Source of the DNA: an uncultured Eubacterium sp. | GTDB taxonomy: Bacteria > Bacillota > Clostridia > Lachnospirales > Lachnospiraceae | Direction of reading: 5' to 3' | Assembly: GCA_910584795.1 (NCBI GenBank) | Contig: CAJUBZ010000001.1 | Location: 46,943 to 110,942, forward strand | Length of the DNA stretch: 64,000 nucleotides | Part shown: in pieces, positions 55,921 to 64,000 of the stretch | Position numbering within the stretch: the first letter of the stretch is position 1 | Layout of the letters: each line of letters starts with the position of its first letter | Notes under the pieces: generated by a model | Database searches by the model: none | Seen by the model: only the letters and a program-made list of their open reading frames with translations | Told to the model about the DNA's origin: nothing | Made by a program: the position numbers and the translations under genes

Positions 55921-56895
55921 ATGTATCATGTATCATCAAGCCCTCACGTAAAAGCAAAAATGACCACACAGTCTATTATGAGAGATGTGGTTATTGCATT
56001 ACTGCCGGCGACGATTTTTGGAATATATAACAACAGTAATTTATTTGGAATCAAATATGGGATTCATTCAGCATTATTAATTCTTGTAACAGTCATTACA
56101 TGTGTTGGTGCGGAATATATCTATAACAAAATTACAGATAATCCGATAAGTATCTTTGATTTAAGTGCAGTGGTTACAGGAATGATTCTGGCATTAAATC
56201 TTCCATGTACGTTTCCGTATTGGAAGGCGGCACTCGGTGGAGCATTTGCTATTATTATTGTAAAACAGTTATTTGGAGGATTAGGTCAGAACTTTATGAA
56301 TCCGGCGCTTGGTGCCAGATGTTTTCTGATGCTTAGCTTTGCAGGAAATATGACAGCATTTTATCCGGCAGATGTCAGTGGTGTGGATGCAGCTACCAGT
56401 GCTACACCTCTGACTGCGTTAAAGAATATTGGCGGGAGTTCCTCTTCACTGTTAGAAATGTTTGTTGGAACACACGCAGGAACAATCGGAGAGACCAGCA
56501 TTATCGCATTATTGATTGGTGCGTTATACCTTACTGTAAGAAAAATTATAGATTTAAGAATACCACTTACATATATTGCGGTTTTTGTGGTTTGTATTAT
56601 GTTATTTAATAAAAGTACAGATATGAATTTCTTAGCAATGCATTTATGTGGTGGTGGACTGATTTTCGGTGCATTCTTTATGGCAACAGATTATTCCACG
56701 TCTCCGATCACAAAGACAGGGCGATATTTCTTTGGAATCTGTTTAGGCCTTTTAACAGCAGTATTCAGAACTTTTGGAAATACAGCCGAGGGTGTTTCTT
56801 ATGCGATTATTTTCTGTAATCTGTTAGTTCCATTGATTGAAAAATGGTCCATTCCAAAAGCATTCGGTATTGTGAAAAAGAAAGGGGGCAGATAA
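55921..56895 (+). CDS. rnfD: Rnf complex subunit RnfD
   Basis: A polytopic membrane subunit with about 8-10 hydrophobic helices. It carries one FMN covalently bound through a phosphoester to a threonine; the SATPLT motif with T162 marks the site, which needs the ApbE transferase encoded at the end of this region. NFMNPALGARCFL and CGGGLIFGAFFMATD are typical loops. The start has only a weak AAAGGGTAAG site that overlaps the end of rnfC, 12 nt away. It pairs with rnfE and rnfA as the ion channel. Confidence 0.95.
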   Translation: MYHVSSSPHVKAKMTTQSIMRDVVIALLPATIFGIYNNSNLFGIKYGIHSALLILVTVITCVGAEYIYNKITDNPISIFDLSAVVTGMILALNLPCTFPYWKAALGGAFAIIIVKQLFGGLGQNFMNPALGARCFLMLSFAGNMTAFYPADVSGVDAATSATPLTALKNIGGSSSSLLEMFVGTHAGTIGETSIIALLIGALYLTVRKIIDLRIPLTYIAVFVVCIMLFNKSTDMNFLAMHLCGGGLIFGAFFMATDYSTSPITKTGRYFFGICLGLLTAVFRTFGNTAEGVSYAIIFCNLLVPLIEKWSIPKAFGIVKKKGGR

Positions 56896-56896
56896 T

Positions 56897-57538
56897 ATGA
56901 TTAAAATAATGAAAAATACATTGATATTATTTGCTATAACCTTAGCTGCAGGTTTAGGGCTGGGATTTGTCTATAATGTTACATCAGATGCCAGAGCAGA
57001 TCAGGAGGAAAAAACAAAACTCTCTGCTTATGAGTCGGTTATGCCCGGCATGGATGGTTTTGAAAATGTGAAAATAGAAAATGAATGTGCAAAATATATT
57101 CAAAATAAAATGAAAGAAAACGAGAAGGCAGATAATATTTCAACGATTAAGTCTTTTAATGGAAACGTAGATGAGGTCGTTCTGGCAAAGGATAAGGATG
57201 GGAAGAATCTGGGATATATCGTAACAATAACAGATAATGAAGCCTATGATGGTTCTCTGCAGATGACGGTAGGTATTAAAGAAGATGGTACTGTTATGGG
57301 AATATCATTCTTATCATTAAGTGAAACACCGGGACTCGGTATGAAAGCTGATGAAGACAGCTTTAAGTCACAGTTTAAAAATAAAAAAGTAGATTACTTT
57401 GTATATGAAAAAAGTGGAGCAGAAAGCGATAATGAGATTCATGCGATCAGCAGTGCCACGATTACGACAAATGCAGTAACCCATGGTGTAAATGCTGCTA
57501 TTTACTGTGTGGATTATATTACAGGAGGTGGCAGATAA
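56897..57538 (+). CDS. rnfG: Rnf complex subunit RnfG
   Basis: Membrane-anchored flavoprotein. One N-terminal transmembrane helix (about 8-28) is followed by an extracytoplasmic FMN-binding domain (about 85-205). The domain has ETPGLGMKAD and the flavinylation motif SSATITT, where T188 is the expected FMN-carrying residue. GGGGG of the preceding codons is the ribosome site. Its stop codon overlaps the rnfE start by 1 nt. Flavin attachment should depend on ApbE. Confidence 0.95.
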   Translation: MIKIMKNTLILFAITLAAGLGLGFVYNVTSDARADQEEKTKLSAYESVMPGMDGFENVKIENECAKYIQNKMKENEKADNISTIKSFNGNVDEVVLAKDKDGKNLGYIVTITDNEAYDGSLQMTVGIKEDGTVMGISFLSLSETPGLGMKADEDSFKSQFKNKKVDYFVYEKSGAESDNEIHAISSATITTNAVTHGVNAAIYCVDYITGGGR

Positions 57539-58224
57539 TGGGAAAGATATTTGAGAGATTATATAACGGAATCATCAAAGAAAATCCGACTTTCGTGCTG
57601 GTTCTTGGAATGTGTCCGACACTTGCGGTTACTTCCTCGTTAATGAATGGTGCGGGAATGGGACTGAGTACGATGGCAGTGCTTATAATGTCTAACATGG
57701 TGATTTCACTGCTTCGAAAGATTATTCCAAATGGTGTCCGTGTGCCGGCATATATTGTAATTGTGGCAAGCTTTGTTACGATTCTTCAGTTTTTATTACA
57801 GGCATATCTGCCATCGTTAAACAGTGCCCTTGGAATCTATATTCCGCTGATTGTTGTAAACTGCATTATTTTAGGAAGAGCAGAAAGTTATGCTTCAAAG
57901 AACTCTGCGATTCTGTCTGTTTTTGACGGAATTGGAATGGGATTTGGATTTACGATTGCATTATCATTACTTGGTGGATTCAGAGAAATTTTAGGTGCAG
58001 GAACCATTCTTGGAATGAATATTCCACATTGGGATGGAATCGGTATTTTTGTAATGGCACCGGGAGCATTCTTTGTACTGGCATTTTTAATTGCCATTCA
58101 AAACCAGCTTCGTATCAGCAAAGGCAAAAAGCCTAGAAAGCTTCACTGTGAAGAAGGTTGTGCAGGTTGTGCCGGATGTGGAAATTTTGATAGATGTGAT
58201 AAACAGGAAAAGGAGGATAAGTAA
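57538..58224 (+). CDS. rnfE: Rnf complex subunit RnfE with Cys-rich tail
   Basis: Polytopic membrane subunit of about six helices, homologous to RnfA and NqrD. The N-terminal half shows NPTFVLVLGMCPTLAVTSS with the membrane Cys thought to take part in binding an Fe-S or iron centre between RnfA and RnfE. After the last helix the protein has an extra hydrophilic tail, HCEEGCAGCAGCGNFDRCD, with six Cys in about 20 residues. This looks like a metal- or Fe-S-binding extension. The stop is directly followed by the rnfA ATG. Confidence 0.94.
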   Translation: MGKIFERLYNGIIKENPTFVLVLGMCPTLAVTSSLMNGAGMGLSTMAVLIMSNMVISLLRKIIPNGVRVPAYIVIVASFVTILQFLLQAYLPSLNSALGIYIPLIVVNCIILGRAESYASKNSAILSVFDGIGMGFGFTIALSLLGGFREILGAGTILGMNIPHWDGIGIFVMAPGAFFVLAFLIAIQNQLRISKGKKPRKLHCEEGCAGCAGCGNFDRCDKQEKEDK

Positions 58225-58800
58225 ATGGTGAATTGTATGTTAATTGCAGTTGCGGCTGCTTTAGTAAATAACGTAGTTCTTAGTCAGTTTTTAGGCTTAT
58301 GTCCTTTTATTGGTGTATCAAAAAAAACAGATACAGCGGCAGGAATGGGAGCAGCGGTTATTTTCGTTATTATGATTGCATCTGCTGTAACTTATGGACT
58401 TTACTATGCATTACTTGTTCCTTTTAAATTACAGTATTTACAGACGATTGTCTTTATTTTAGTTATTGCTGCACTTGTACAGTTAGTTGAAATGATATTA
58501 AAGAAATTTATTAAACCATTGTATGAAGCACTTGGTGTATATTTGCCGCTTATTACAACAAACTGTGCTGTGCTTGGTGTTGCAATTTCTAATATAGATA
58601 GTGGATATGGTTTTAGCGAGAGTATAGCGAGTTCTCTTGGAACATCCGTAGGTTTTTTGATTGCGATTGTAATTCTGGCAGGAATCAGGGAAAAGTCAGA
58701 GAATAATAATATTCCAAAAGCTTTTCAGGGAACACCTATGGTTCTTCTTGCATCAGGTTTAATGGCAATCGCATTTACCGGTTTTACCGGCGTGATATAA
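58225..58800 (+). CDS. rnfA: Rnf complex subunit RnfA
   Basis: Polytopic membrane subunit (191 residues, six helices), partner of RnfE with inverted topology. Motifs are NNVVLSQFLGLCPFIGVS and LITTNCAVLGVA, both with conserved Cys. AAGGAGG lies in the end of rnfE and gives close coupling. Confidence 0.96.
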   Translation: MVNCMLIAVAAALVNNVVLSQFLGLCPFIGVSKKTDTAAGMGAAVIFVIMIASAVTYGLYYALLVPFKLQYLQTIVFILVIAALVQLVEMILKKFIKPLYEALGVYLPLITTNCAVLGVAISNIDSGYGFSESIASSLGTSVGFLIAIVILAGIREKSENNNIPKAFQGTPMVLLASGLMAIAFTGFTGVI

Positions 58801-58811
58801 GGAGGTAAGAC

Positions 58812-59630
58812 ATGGGAATATTAGCAGTGAGCGCTACTGTGCAAGGTATCTTGTATGCCATTATGATTGTAGGTGGCGTTGGATTAATTATTGGTATCGT
58901 ACTTGGAATTGCAGGAAAGTTTCTGGCAGTTCAGGTGGATGAAAAGGAAGCGGCAATCAGAGAAGTTCTTCCGGGAAATAACTGTGGAGGCTGTGGATAT
59001 CCGGGATGTGATGGCCTGGCGGCTGCCATAGCAAAAGGAGAGAGTGATCCTGGTGCATGTCCGGTAGGGGGCGCAGAGGTTGCAAAGCAGATTGCAGAAA
59101 TCGTAGGTGTGGAAGCGAAAGTTGTGAGGAAAACAGCATATGTTGCCTGCTCCGGTGATTGTGACAAGGCAAAAGATAAATATGTTTATCATGGAAATAT
59201 GTCTTGTAAAGATGCAGTCAATATTCCGGGAGGAGGAGCAAAAGCATGTAGCTATGGCTGTCTGGGACTTGGCTCCTGTGTGAAGGTCTGTGAGTTTGAT
59301 GCGATTCACATTGAAAATGGAAAGGCTGTTGTAGACAGAGAAAAATGTAAGGCATGTGGAAAATGCGTGGAAGCATGTCCGAAAAATTTGATTTCTATAA
59401 TTCCTTATGATACAGAATATATGGTAAAGTGTAGTTCTAAGGACAAAGGAAGAGATGTGATGCAGGCATGCATTGCAGGGTGTATCGGCTGTGGATTATG
59501 TGCGAAAAACTGTCCTCATGAAGCCATTGATTTTGAATTTAATTTGGCAAAAATCATGCAGGATAAATGTCAGGACTGTGGTACTTGTGTAGAAAAGTGT
59601 CCGAAGAAAGTTATTGAAAAAATCAAATAA
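58812..59630 (+). CDS. rnfB: Rnf complex subunit RnfB, multi-cluster ferredoxin domain
   Basis: Entry point for electrons from reduced ferredoxin. An N-terminal membrane helix (about 12-38) is followed by a 4Fe-4S domain NNCGGCGYPGCDGLA (C58, C61, C66 and C83). A C-terminal ferredoxin array includes CSYGCLGLGSCVKVC, CKACGKCVEACP, CIGCGLCAKNCP and CQDCGTCVEKCP. This is typical of clostridial RnfB. AAGGAGG is the ribosome site. Last gene of the operon; a hairpin that may stop transcription lies 50 bp later. Confidence 0.96.
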   Translation: MGILAVSATVQGILYAIMIVGGVGLIIGIVLGIAGKFLAVQVDEKEAAIREVLPGNNCGGCGYPGCDGLAAAIAKGESDPGACPVGGAEVAKQIAEIVGVEAKVVRKTAYVACSGDCDKAKDKYVYHGNMSCKDAVNIPGGGAKACSYGCLGLGSCVKVCEFDAIHIENGKAVVDREKCKACGKCVEACPKNLISIIPYDTEYMVKCSSKDKGRDVMQACIAGCIGCGLCAKNCPHEAIDFEFNLAKIMQDKCQDCGTCVEKCPKKVIEKIK

Positions 59631-59661
59631 TATAAGAAAATTAAATTTAGATTATTTATAT

Positions 59662-59690
59662 GAATATTTTAATTATATTGCCTCACACTA
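59662..59690 (+). promoter_or_regulatory. Candidate sigma-G promoter of GerA-like gene
   Basis: GAATA, a 17-nt spacer and CACACTA resemble the sigma-G pattern (GHATR and CATnnTA, one mismatch). The -10 coincides with the left arm of the hairpin that follows. Confidence 0.4.
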
Positions 59691-59712
59691 TAAATTAGTG
59701 TGAGGTATTTTT
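59681..59712 (+). terminator. Hairpin after rnfB: terminator and/or ribosome-site sequestering structure
   Basis: A perfect 10-bp stem (arms 59681-59690 and 59696-59705) with a 5-nt loop is followed by TATTTTT. The right arm contains GTGAGG, the only possible ribosome site of the next gene, whose ATG is 7 nt further on. Confidence 0.75.
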
Positions 59713-61122
59713 ATGGGAAATTTTATAACAAAAAATCTTAATAACAATGAAAAAGAGTTGGACAGGATTCTTCATATTAATGAAAGTTTTGATATATTAA
59801 AGAGAAGTTTCAAAATCGAGAACCGGCAATGTGTAATGTATTATATTAATGGATTTTGTAACAGTGAAACAATTCAAAAGGTTCAGGAATTTTTCTGTAA
59901 TATGAAAGAAGAAGAACTGCCGAAAAATGTTGAAGATTTTGCAGATGATAAAATTCCATATATTCAGATTGATTTATATAATGATAAATATAATGTATTA
60001 ACATCACTGCTATCCGGTGTAGTATGTCTTATGGTAGATGGTTATGATAAAGCAATGCTTGTGGATGTTAGAAATTATCCTGCCAGAAATGTAGCAGAAC
60101 CGGAGAAATATAAGGTTTTAAGAGGCTCCAGGGATGGTTTTGTAGAAACATTATTGATGAATACTGCATTAATTAGACGTAGGATTAGAGACCCTGAATA
60201 TATGTGTGAAGTGGTTCGTGTGGGAAAGACTTCCAGAACAGATATTGCTATCTGTTATATGAATGGAAGAGCTGATAAGAAATTACTGAATTATATTAAA
60301 GAACAATTAAGCAAAATTGATGCCGATGCCCTGCCGATGAATCAGGAAAGTTTATCCGAGTGTCTGCACAAAGGACATTGGTTTAATCCTTTTCCAAAAT
60401 TTCGCTATACAGAACGTCCGGATACAGTGGCGGCAGAAATTCTTGAGGGACAAATTTGTATTTTAGTGGATAATTCACCTGCGGCAATGTTGCTTCCGAC
60501 AACTATTTTTGATGTGATAGAAGAAGCAGATGATTATTATTTTCCACCGATAACCGGAACTTATTTAAGGTTAGCGAGAACAGCGATTACTGTATTATCA
60601 CTGCTTTTGACACCTTTATTTTTGCTTTATGCAAATAACCCGGAGATGGTTCCTGACTGGCTGTTTTTCACGAAAATAACAGACCCGCAGTATGTTCCGA
60701 TATTCTGGCAGTTATTGATATTAGAACTGGCGATTGACGGTTTGAAACTGGCTGCTATCAATACTCCGAGTACACTCAACACCCCTCTCAGTTTAATTGC
60801 TGCGATTATTATCGGAGAATTTGCTGTAAATACAGGTTGGTTTAATGAACAGACAATGTTATATATGGCGGTAGTTGCAATCGCAAACTTTACGCATGAA
60901 AATTATGAGCTGGCATATTCTATTAAATTTTTGAGATTAGTATTGTTAGTTTTAACACAATTATTTAATTTAACAGGATTTATAATAGGTATAATTGTTT
61001 CTTTGCTTGCAATTATATTAAACAGAACAATTGCAAGAACAAGTTATATATATCCATTATATCCGTTTGATTTAAAGAAGTTTATGCTTAGATTTTTCAG
61101 AGTTTCCATAAAAAATAAATAA
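59713..61122 (+). CDS. GerA/SpoVAF-family spore germination membrane protein
   Basis: Subunit A-type protein of the spore inner membrane. A hydrophilic N-terminal half (about 1-285) has RGSRDGFVETLLMNTALIRRR, closer to SpoVAF than to classical GerAA. A membrane part with about five helices (about 290-450) contains INTPSTLNTPLSL. Classical GerA receptors need B and C subunits, which are not encoded next to it, so it is a lone SpoVAF-like gene. The ATG is the only start with a plausible GTGAGG site, which lies inside a hairpin. Expression in the forespore is likely. Confidence 0.9.
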   Translation: MGNFITKNLNNNEKELDRILHINESFDILKRSFKIENRQCVMYYINGFCNSETIQKVQEFFCNMKEEELPKNVEDFADDKIPYIQIDLYNDKYNVLTSLLSGVVCLMVDGYDKAMLVDVRNYPARNVAEPEKYKVLRGSRDGFVETLLMNTALIRRRIRDPEYMCEVVRVGKTSRTDIAICYMNGRADKKLLNYIKEQLSKIDADALPMNQESLSECLHKGHWFNPFPKFRYTERPDTVAAEILEGQICILVDNSPAAMLLPTTIFDVIEEADDYYFPPITGTYLRLARTAITVLSLLLTPLFLLYANNPEMVPDWLFFTKITDPQYVPIFWQLLILELAIDGLKLAAINTPSTLNTPLSLIAAIIIGEFAVNTGWFNEQTMLYMAVVAIANFTHENYELAYSIKFLRLVLLVLTQLFNLTGFIIGIIVSLLAIILNRTIARTSYIYPLYPFDLKKFMLRFFRVSIKNK

Positions 61123-61132
61123 ATGGTATTGT

Positions 61133-61172
61133 AAAAAGGGGAAAGTGGTTAATACAGTTCCTCTTTTTGCTT
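61133..61172. terminator. Terminator between convergent genes
   Basis: An 11-bp stem with one G-U pair (arms 61133-61143 and 61158-61168) has As on the left and Ts on the right. It can serve the GerA-like gene and the convergent apbE. Confidence 0.75.
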
Positions 61173-61241
61173 TATTATGTCACAGTTACGTATTAGTTTG
61201 TCATACACGTTTTTGGTTATATAAACTTTTTAAACTGCTAT

Positions 61242-62303
61242 TCAGGGTGCCATACCTATGGTAATTACATTGTCTGAATCAATACTCAAGCCATCAGACA
61301 AATGTATTTTGTAATCTTTGGTGATAAAGACGGCATAGATATTTTCTAAACTGTTAATCAGAGATAATCCTTTAGATAGACCCATAACAAAAACAGAAGT
61401 GCTTAATGCATCACCTTCAATGGAGCTTTCTGAAATAATTGTTACAGAAAACAGATTATTTTCTACTGGATATCCTGTTTTGGGATTTAATATATGATGA
61501 TATATTTTATTATTTTTTTTAAAGTATCTTTCATAAATTCCCGAGGTAACCACAGACATATCTTTTACTTTCAGTTTTGCAGAATAATCGTTAGCATTTT
61601 CTCCAAAAGGTTTTATGATTCCGATATTGAAATCTTTATTGTTGTTACTGCCGATTGTCAATATGTTGCCGCCAAAGTTTATGATAGCGGAAGTCACTTT
61701 TTTATTTTGTAATAAATTTTTTAATTGATCGGCAGTATATCCCTTTGCAATACCACCTAAGTCCAATGCCTGATTTTTATTTGAAAGTCTGATAGTATTA
61801 TCCTTTATTATAATATCGTTGTAATTAACATATTTTAAAGTTTTAACGATTTCATTTTTTTGTGGAATATGAGGATTATCATTGATATCCCATAAATCAA
61901 CAATAGGAGATATGGTAATATCAAATGCACCTTTTGAAAGCTTGGAATAGTATATGCTCTGTCTAATCAGTTCAAGTGTTTCAGGTGATACCATTCTATT
62001 GTTTGATGAAGTTTTTTTTGTTCGTGTTCCATTCAGAGTACTGGAATTGATTTTGGAGATATCACTGTTTGTATTGTGCTTGTCAAATAATAATTCGTAT
62101 TTGTCACACATATTGAAGCAGGCATCAATAATCTTTGATTCATCTTTTCGTTTGTTTGAATAGATTGTTATGGTACATACAGTATCAAAACAAAAATGAG
62201 TATATATTCTTGGCTCGTTGATTCTTGATTCTGTAGCACAACCGGAAAATTGGGTTATTATCAGTACAAAAATAAATAAATAATAAATGATTTTGTATCT
62301 CAT
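61242..62303 (-). CDS. apbE: FAD:protein FMN transferase, lipoprotein (ApbE)
   Basis: Transfers FMN from FAD to a threonine of target proteins outside the membrane. A lipoprotein signal ends at QFSGC (C22). ApbE motifs are seen: FDTVCTITIY, KGAFDITISPIVDLW, LDLGGIAKGYTAD, INFGGNILTIG, HHILNPKTGYPV and EGDALSTSVFVMG. AAGGAGAG lies 6 nt before the ATG. RnfG and RnfD, encoded less than 5 kb away, carry the Thr acceptor motifs and are the obvious targets. It is divergent from the NusG-II/Gx operon. Confidence 0.95.
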   Translation of the reverse strand: MRYKIIYYLFIFVLIITQFSGCATESRINEPRIYTHFCFDTVCTITIYSNKRKDESKIIDACFNMCDKYELLFDKHNTNSDISKINSSTLNGTRTKKTSSNNRMVSPETLELIRQSIYYSKLSKGAFDITISPIVDLWDINDNPHIPQKNEIVKTLKYVNYNDIIIKDNTIRLSNKNQALDLGGIAKGYTADQLKNLLQNKKVTSAIINFGGNILTIGSNNNKDFNIGIIKPFGENANDYSAKLKVKDMSVVTSGIYERYFKKNNKIYHHILNPKTGYPVENNLFSVTIISESSIEGDALSTSVFVMGLSKGLSLINSLENIYAVFITKDYKIHLSDGLSIDSDNVITIGMAP

Positions 62304-62328
62304 TGAAACTCTCCTTAAATTAAATATT

Positions 62329-62356
62329 AATATAACATAGAAATATATTTATTCAA
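62329..62356 (-). promoter_or_regulatory. Probable promoter of apbE
   Basis: On the minus strand, TTGAAT, a 16-nt spacer and TATATT lie 26 bp before the apbE start. Confidence 0.5.
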
Positions 62357-62365
62357 ATAAAAGAT

Positions 62366-62394
62366 TTGTAAGATAAAAATTTATATGCTATGAT
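62366..62394 (+). promoter_or_regulatory. Sigma-A promoter of NusG-II/Gx/ruv operon
   Basis: TTGTAA, a 17-nt spacer and TATGAT with a preceding TGC (extended -10). It excludes the ATG at 62395 as the start of the next gene. Confidence 0.7.
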
Positions 62395-62451
62395 ATGAAA
62401 AGGGTAAACATTCGTTCTGTTTTTGTGCTGAAAAGGAGCAAAATAAAAACT

Positions 62452-62811
62452 ATGAAAAAATATAAAAAAGATATCATAATAATTGCAATTTTATTATTCA
62501 CAGTTTTGGGAACCTATTTTATTTTTTTTCTCATGAATCATAAAGAAGCACGATATGTTTATATATACAAAGGAGATACTCTTATTGAAACATATTCACT
62601 AAATAAAAATGAAGCATATGATATTGAAATTGACAATGACTTTAACCGTGTTGTTATAAATCAGGGAACAGTTTTTATTGAAGATGCGGATTGCCCTGAT
62701 AAATTATGTGTGAAACAGGGAAAAATTTCTAAAAGCGGCGAGAGTATTATTTGTCTGCCGCATAAAGTTGTTGTAAAAATATCAGCAGAAGAGAGGGAAA
62801 ACGATGACTAA
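62452..62811 (+). CDS. NusG domain II-containing membrane-anchored protein
   Basis: A small protein with one N-terminal transmembrane helix (about 7-28) and an extracytoplasmic NusG-II-like beta domain. The domain has the motif EDADCPDKLCVKQGKISKSGESIICLPHKVVV, with three conserved Cys. The start is MKKYKKD after AAAAGGAG (13 nt spacing, long); an upstream in-frame ATG overlaps the promoter. Such proteins are commonly found with ApbE and Gx transporters in Clostridia, perhaps in flavin- or quinone-linked membrane redox. It overlaps the next gene by 8 nt. Confidence 0.85.
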   Translation: MKKYKKDIIIIAILLFTVLGTYFIFFLMNHKEARYVYIYKGDTLIETYSLNKNEAYDIEIDNDFNRVVINQGTVFIEDADCPDKLCVKQGKISKSGESIICLPHKVVVKISAEERENDD

Positions 62812-63313
62812 AAAAATAGCGGTTACAGCATTATTTACAGCGTTTGCTGTAATATTAGGTTATGTTGAAACCTTTCTTCCGGTAATTGGGATTCCGGGAA
62901 TAAAATTAGGTCTGGCAAATCTTTCTATTGTGCTGGCTTTATATATCTTAGGGAACAGAGAGGCTGTGGTGATTAACTTTGTACGCATTCTGCTGGTGGG
63001 ATTTATGTTTGGCAATATGTTTGCCATTGCATACAGTCTGGCTGGAGCAGGACTTAGTTATATCATTATGATTGGGGCGAAAAAAATAAAATTGTCAATG
63101 ATTACTGTAGCAATACTGGGAGGTGTTTTCCATAATATAGGTCAGATGATTGTTGCAGGTATGGTAGTGGAGACATATGGTATATTTGCATATATTCCGG
63201 TTCTAATGTTATCAGGAATAATTACAGGAATGTTAATTGGAATATTAGCTGTCTTTATTTACAATAGAGTGTATAAGTATATTTTTAATGAGATTGGGAG
63301 TGATATAAAATGA
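62804..63313 (+). CDS. Gx transporter family / heptaprenyl diphosphate synthase component I-like membrane protein
   Basis: A 169-residue integral membrane protein with about five helices, rich in Gly (IPGIKLGLANLSIV, RILLVGFMFGN, GGVFHNIGQ). The family is annotated either as heptaprenyl diphosphate synthase subunit I or as Gx transporter; neither role is proven by the sequence. It overlaps the gene before (8 nt) and ruvA after (ATGA, 4 nt), so it is part of one operon. The neighbour with NusG-II is a frequent pair. Confidence 0.82.
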   Translation: MTKKIAVTALFTAFAVILGYVETFLPVIGIPGIKLGLANLSIVLALYILGNREAVVINFVRILLVGFMFGNMFAIAYSLAGAGLSYIIMIGAKKIKLSMITVAILGGVFHNIGQMIVAGMVVETYGIFAYIPVLMLSGIITGMLIGILAVFIYNRVYKYIFNEIGSDIK

Positions 63314-63900
63314 TTTCATATATTATCGGAGTGGTCGATTCCATTGAGAGTGACAGAGTCATAGTGGAACATAATGAGATGGGATATAATATTTTTATGC
63401 CAAATGCATCACTGGAAAGGATTGGTGTAGGCGAAAAGTTAAAGATCTATACATATTTTAGTGTCAGAGAAGATGCAATGCAGTTATATGGTTTCCTGAC
63501 AAAAGATGAGTTAGAGTTATTTAAGAAGCTTATCGCTGTCAGTGGTGTTGGACCCAAGGGAGGACTGGCGATTATTTCAGCCTGTCCCGGTGATTCTCTA
63601 CAGATGGCGATTATCTCAGGAGATGCTAAAGCTATCTCAAAAGCACAGGGAATCGGTGCAAAGACAGCACAGCGTATCATTATTGAGTTAAAAGATAAGA
63701 TTGACATTGAGGATATGATTTCTGTGAAAGGTACAGAGAAGGCCACTGTTAATTCAACAGTACAGTCTGATGCAATTGAAGCTTTACTGGCTCTTGGATA
63801 TTCTAGAACAGATGCTTTTAACGCAGTAAAGAAAGTAGAAATTTCAGAGAACATGGATGTGGAATTTGTACTGAAATCAGCTTTAAAAAATATTATGTAA
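63310..63900 (+). CDS. ruvA: Holliday junction branch migration protein RuvA
   Basis: Binds four-way DNA junctions and loads the RuvB motor. The N-terminal OB fold starts MISYIIGVVDSIESDRVIVEHNEMGYNI. Two helix-hairpin-helix motifs are seen (ISVSGVGPKGGL-type and GIGAKTAQRIIIELKDK), and the C-terminal domain is A-L-L-A-L-G-Y rich for RuvB contact. The length of 196 is normal. It overlaps the upstream gene by 4 nt and is followed by ruvB. Confidence 0.96.
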   Translation: MISYIIGVVDSIESDRVIVEHNEMGYNIFMPNASLERIGVGEKLKIYTYFSVREDAMQLYGFLTKDELELFKKLIAVSGVGPKGGLAIISACPGDSLQMAIISGDAKAISKAQGIGAKTAQRIIIELKDKIDIEDMISVKGTEKATVNSTVQSDAIEALLALGYSRTDAFNAVKKVEISENMDVEFVLKSALKNIM

Positions 63901-63952
63901 CAGTTTTAAGCAGATGGCATTAATGAATTAAATTAAAAACAGAGGAATAGAA

Positions 63953-64000
63953 ATGAGCAAGAGAATTATTCAAACAGAAATGGCATCAGAAGATGTTGTA
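63953..64000 (+). CDS. ruvB: RuvB, N-terminal 16 codons (3' end outside window)
   Basis: MSKRIIQTEMASEDVV is typical of the RuvB N-terminus and the position directly after ruvA fits. GAGGA lies 7 nt upstream. The AAA+ motor part is outside the window. Confidence 0.85.
   Translation, partial: MSKRIIQTEMASEDVV

Noticed and set aside
58884..59309. Antisense open frames opposite rnfB
   Set aside because: Shadow of Cys/Gly-rich sense codons; no ribosome site.
1..64000. tRNA, rRNA, insertion sequences or prophage genes
   Set aside because: No cloverleaf, rRNA stretch, transposase, integrase or phage motif was seen on either strand.

Overview
The window looks like a chromosome segment of a low-GC, spore-forming, anaerobic Firmicute, most likely a gut-type Lachnospiraceae. 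The support is A/T-rich DNA with strong GGAGG ribosome sites, a clostridial-order Rnf operon (C-D-G-E-A-B), an alpha/beta small acid-soluble spore protein, a GerA/SpoVAF-type germination protein, a CIRCE-controlled groESL operon, and very large secreted glycan-degrading proteins with Thr/Pro linkers. No tRNA, rRNA, CRISPR array or intact insertion sequence was seen. I cannot name the species.

Region 1 (1-30240) is an unusually dense block of secreted proteins apparently devoted to beta-1,3-glucan. It holds two GH81 endo-beta-1,3-glucanases, two GH16 laminarinases and three CotH-type extracellular kinase proteins (four kinase domains), plus a 3D-domain wall protein and the tail of another secreted protein at the left edge. 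Almost every large protein ends in one of two C-terminal modules. One is a roughly 90-residue, extremely Lys-rich Fn3-like domain. The other is a roughly 180-residue module that starts with GYQIS and ends with W-x2-T-x-VK. No protein carries both. One GH16 gene and one CotH gene are translationally coupled, which suggests that glucanase and kinase work together at the cell surface.

Region 2 (30300-36970) is housekeeping: glnS, a helical hypothetical protein, an OGG/AlkA-like DNA glycosylase, groES-groEL and a small ferredoxin. An 880-bp gap after groEL holds a 148-bp three-arm palindrome and a degenerate tandem repeat of about 74 bp.

Region 3 (37000-54440) mixes surface and housekeeping functions. 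It has a secreted twin beta-helix protein with a Lys-rich tail (possibly a third type of beta-glucanase), recG-ddl-murF, a SASP gene with a sigma-G-like promoter, and a YprB-like exonuclease. A four-gene secreted cassette follows: a giant RHS/YD protein with a papain/NlpC-like C-terminal domain, two paralogous secreted proteins with Lys-rich tails, and a GH16 homologue whose catalytic motif is destroyed.

Region 4 (54500-64000) contains the rnfCDGEAB operon, a GerA/SpoVAF-like gene whose ribosome site lies inside a hairpin, a lipoprotein ApbE that probably flavinylates RnfG and RnfD, a NusG-II domain protein, a Gx-type membrane protein, ruvA, and the first 16 codons of ruvB.
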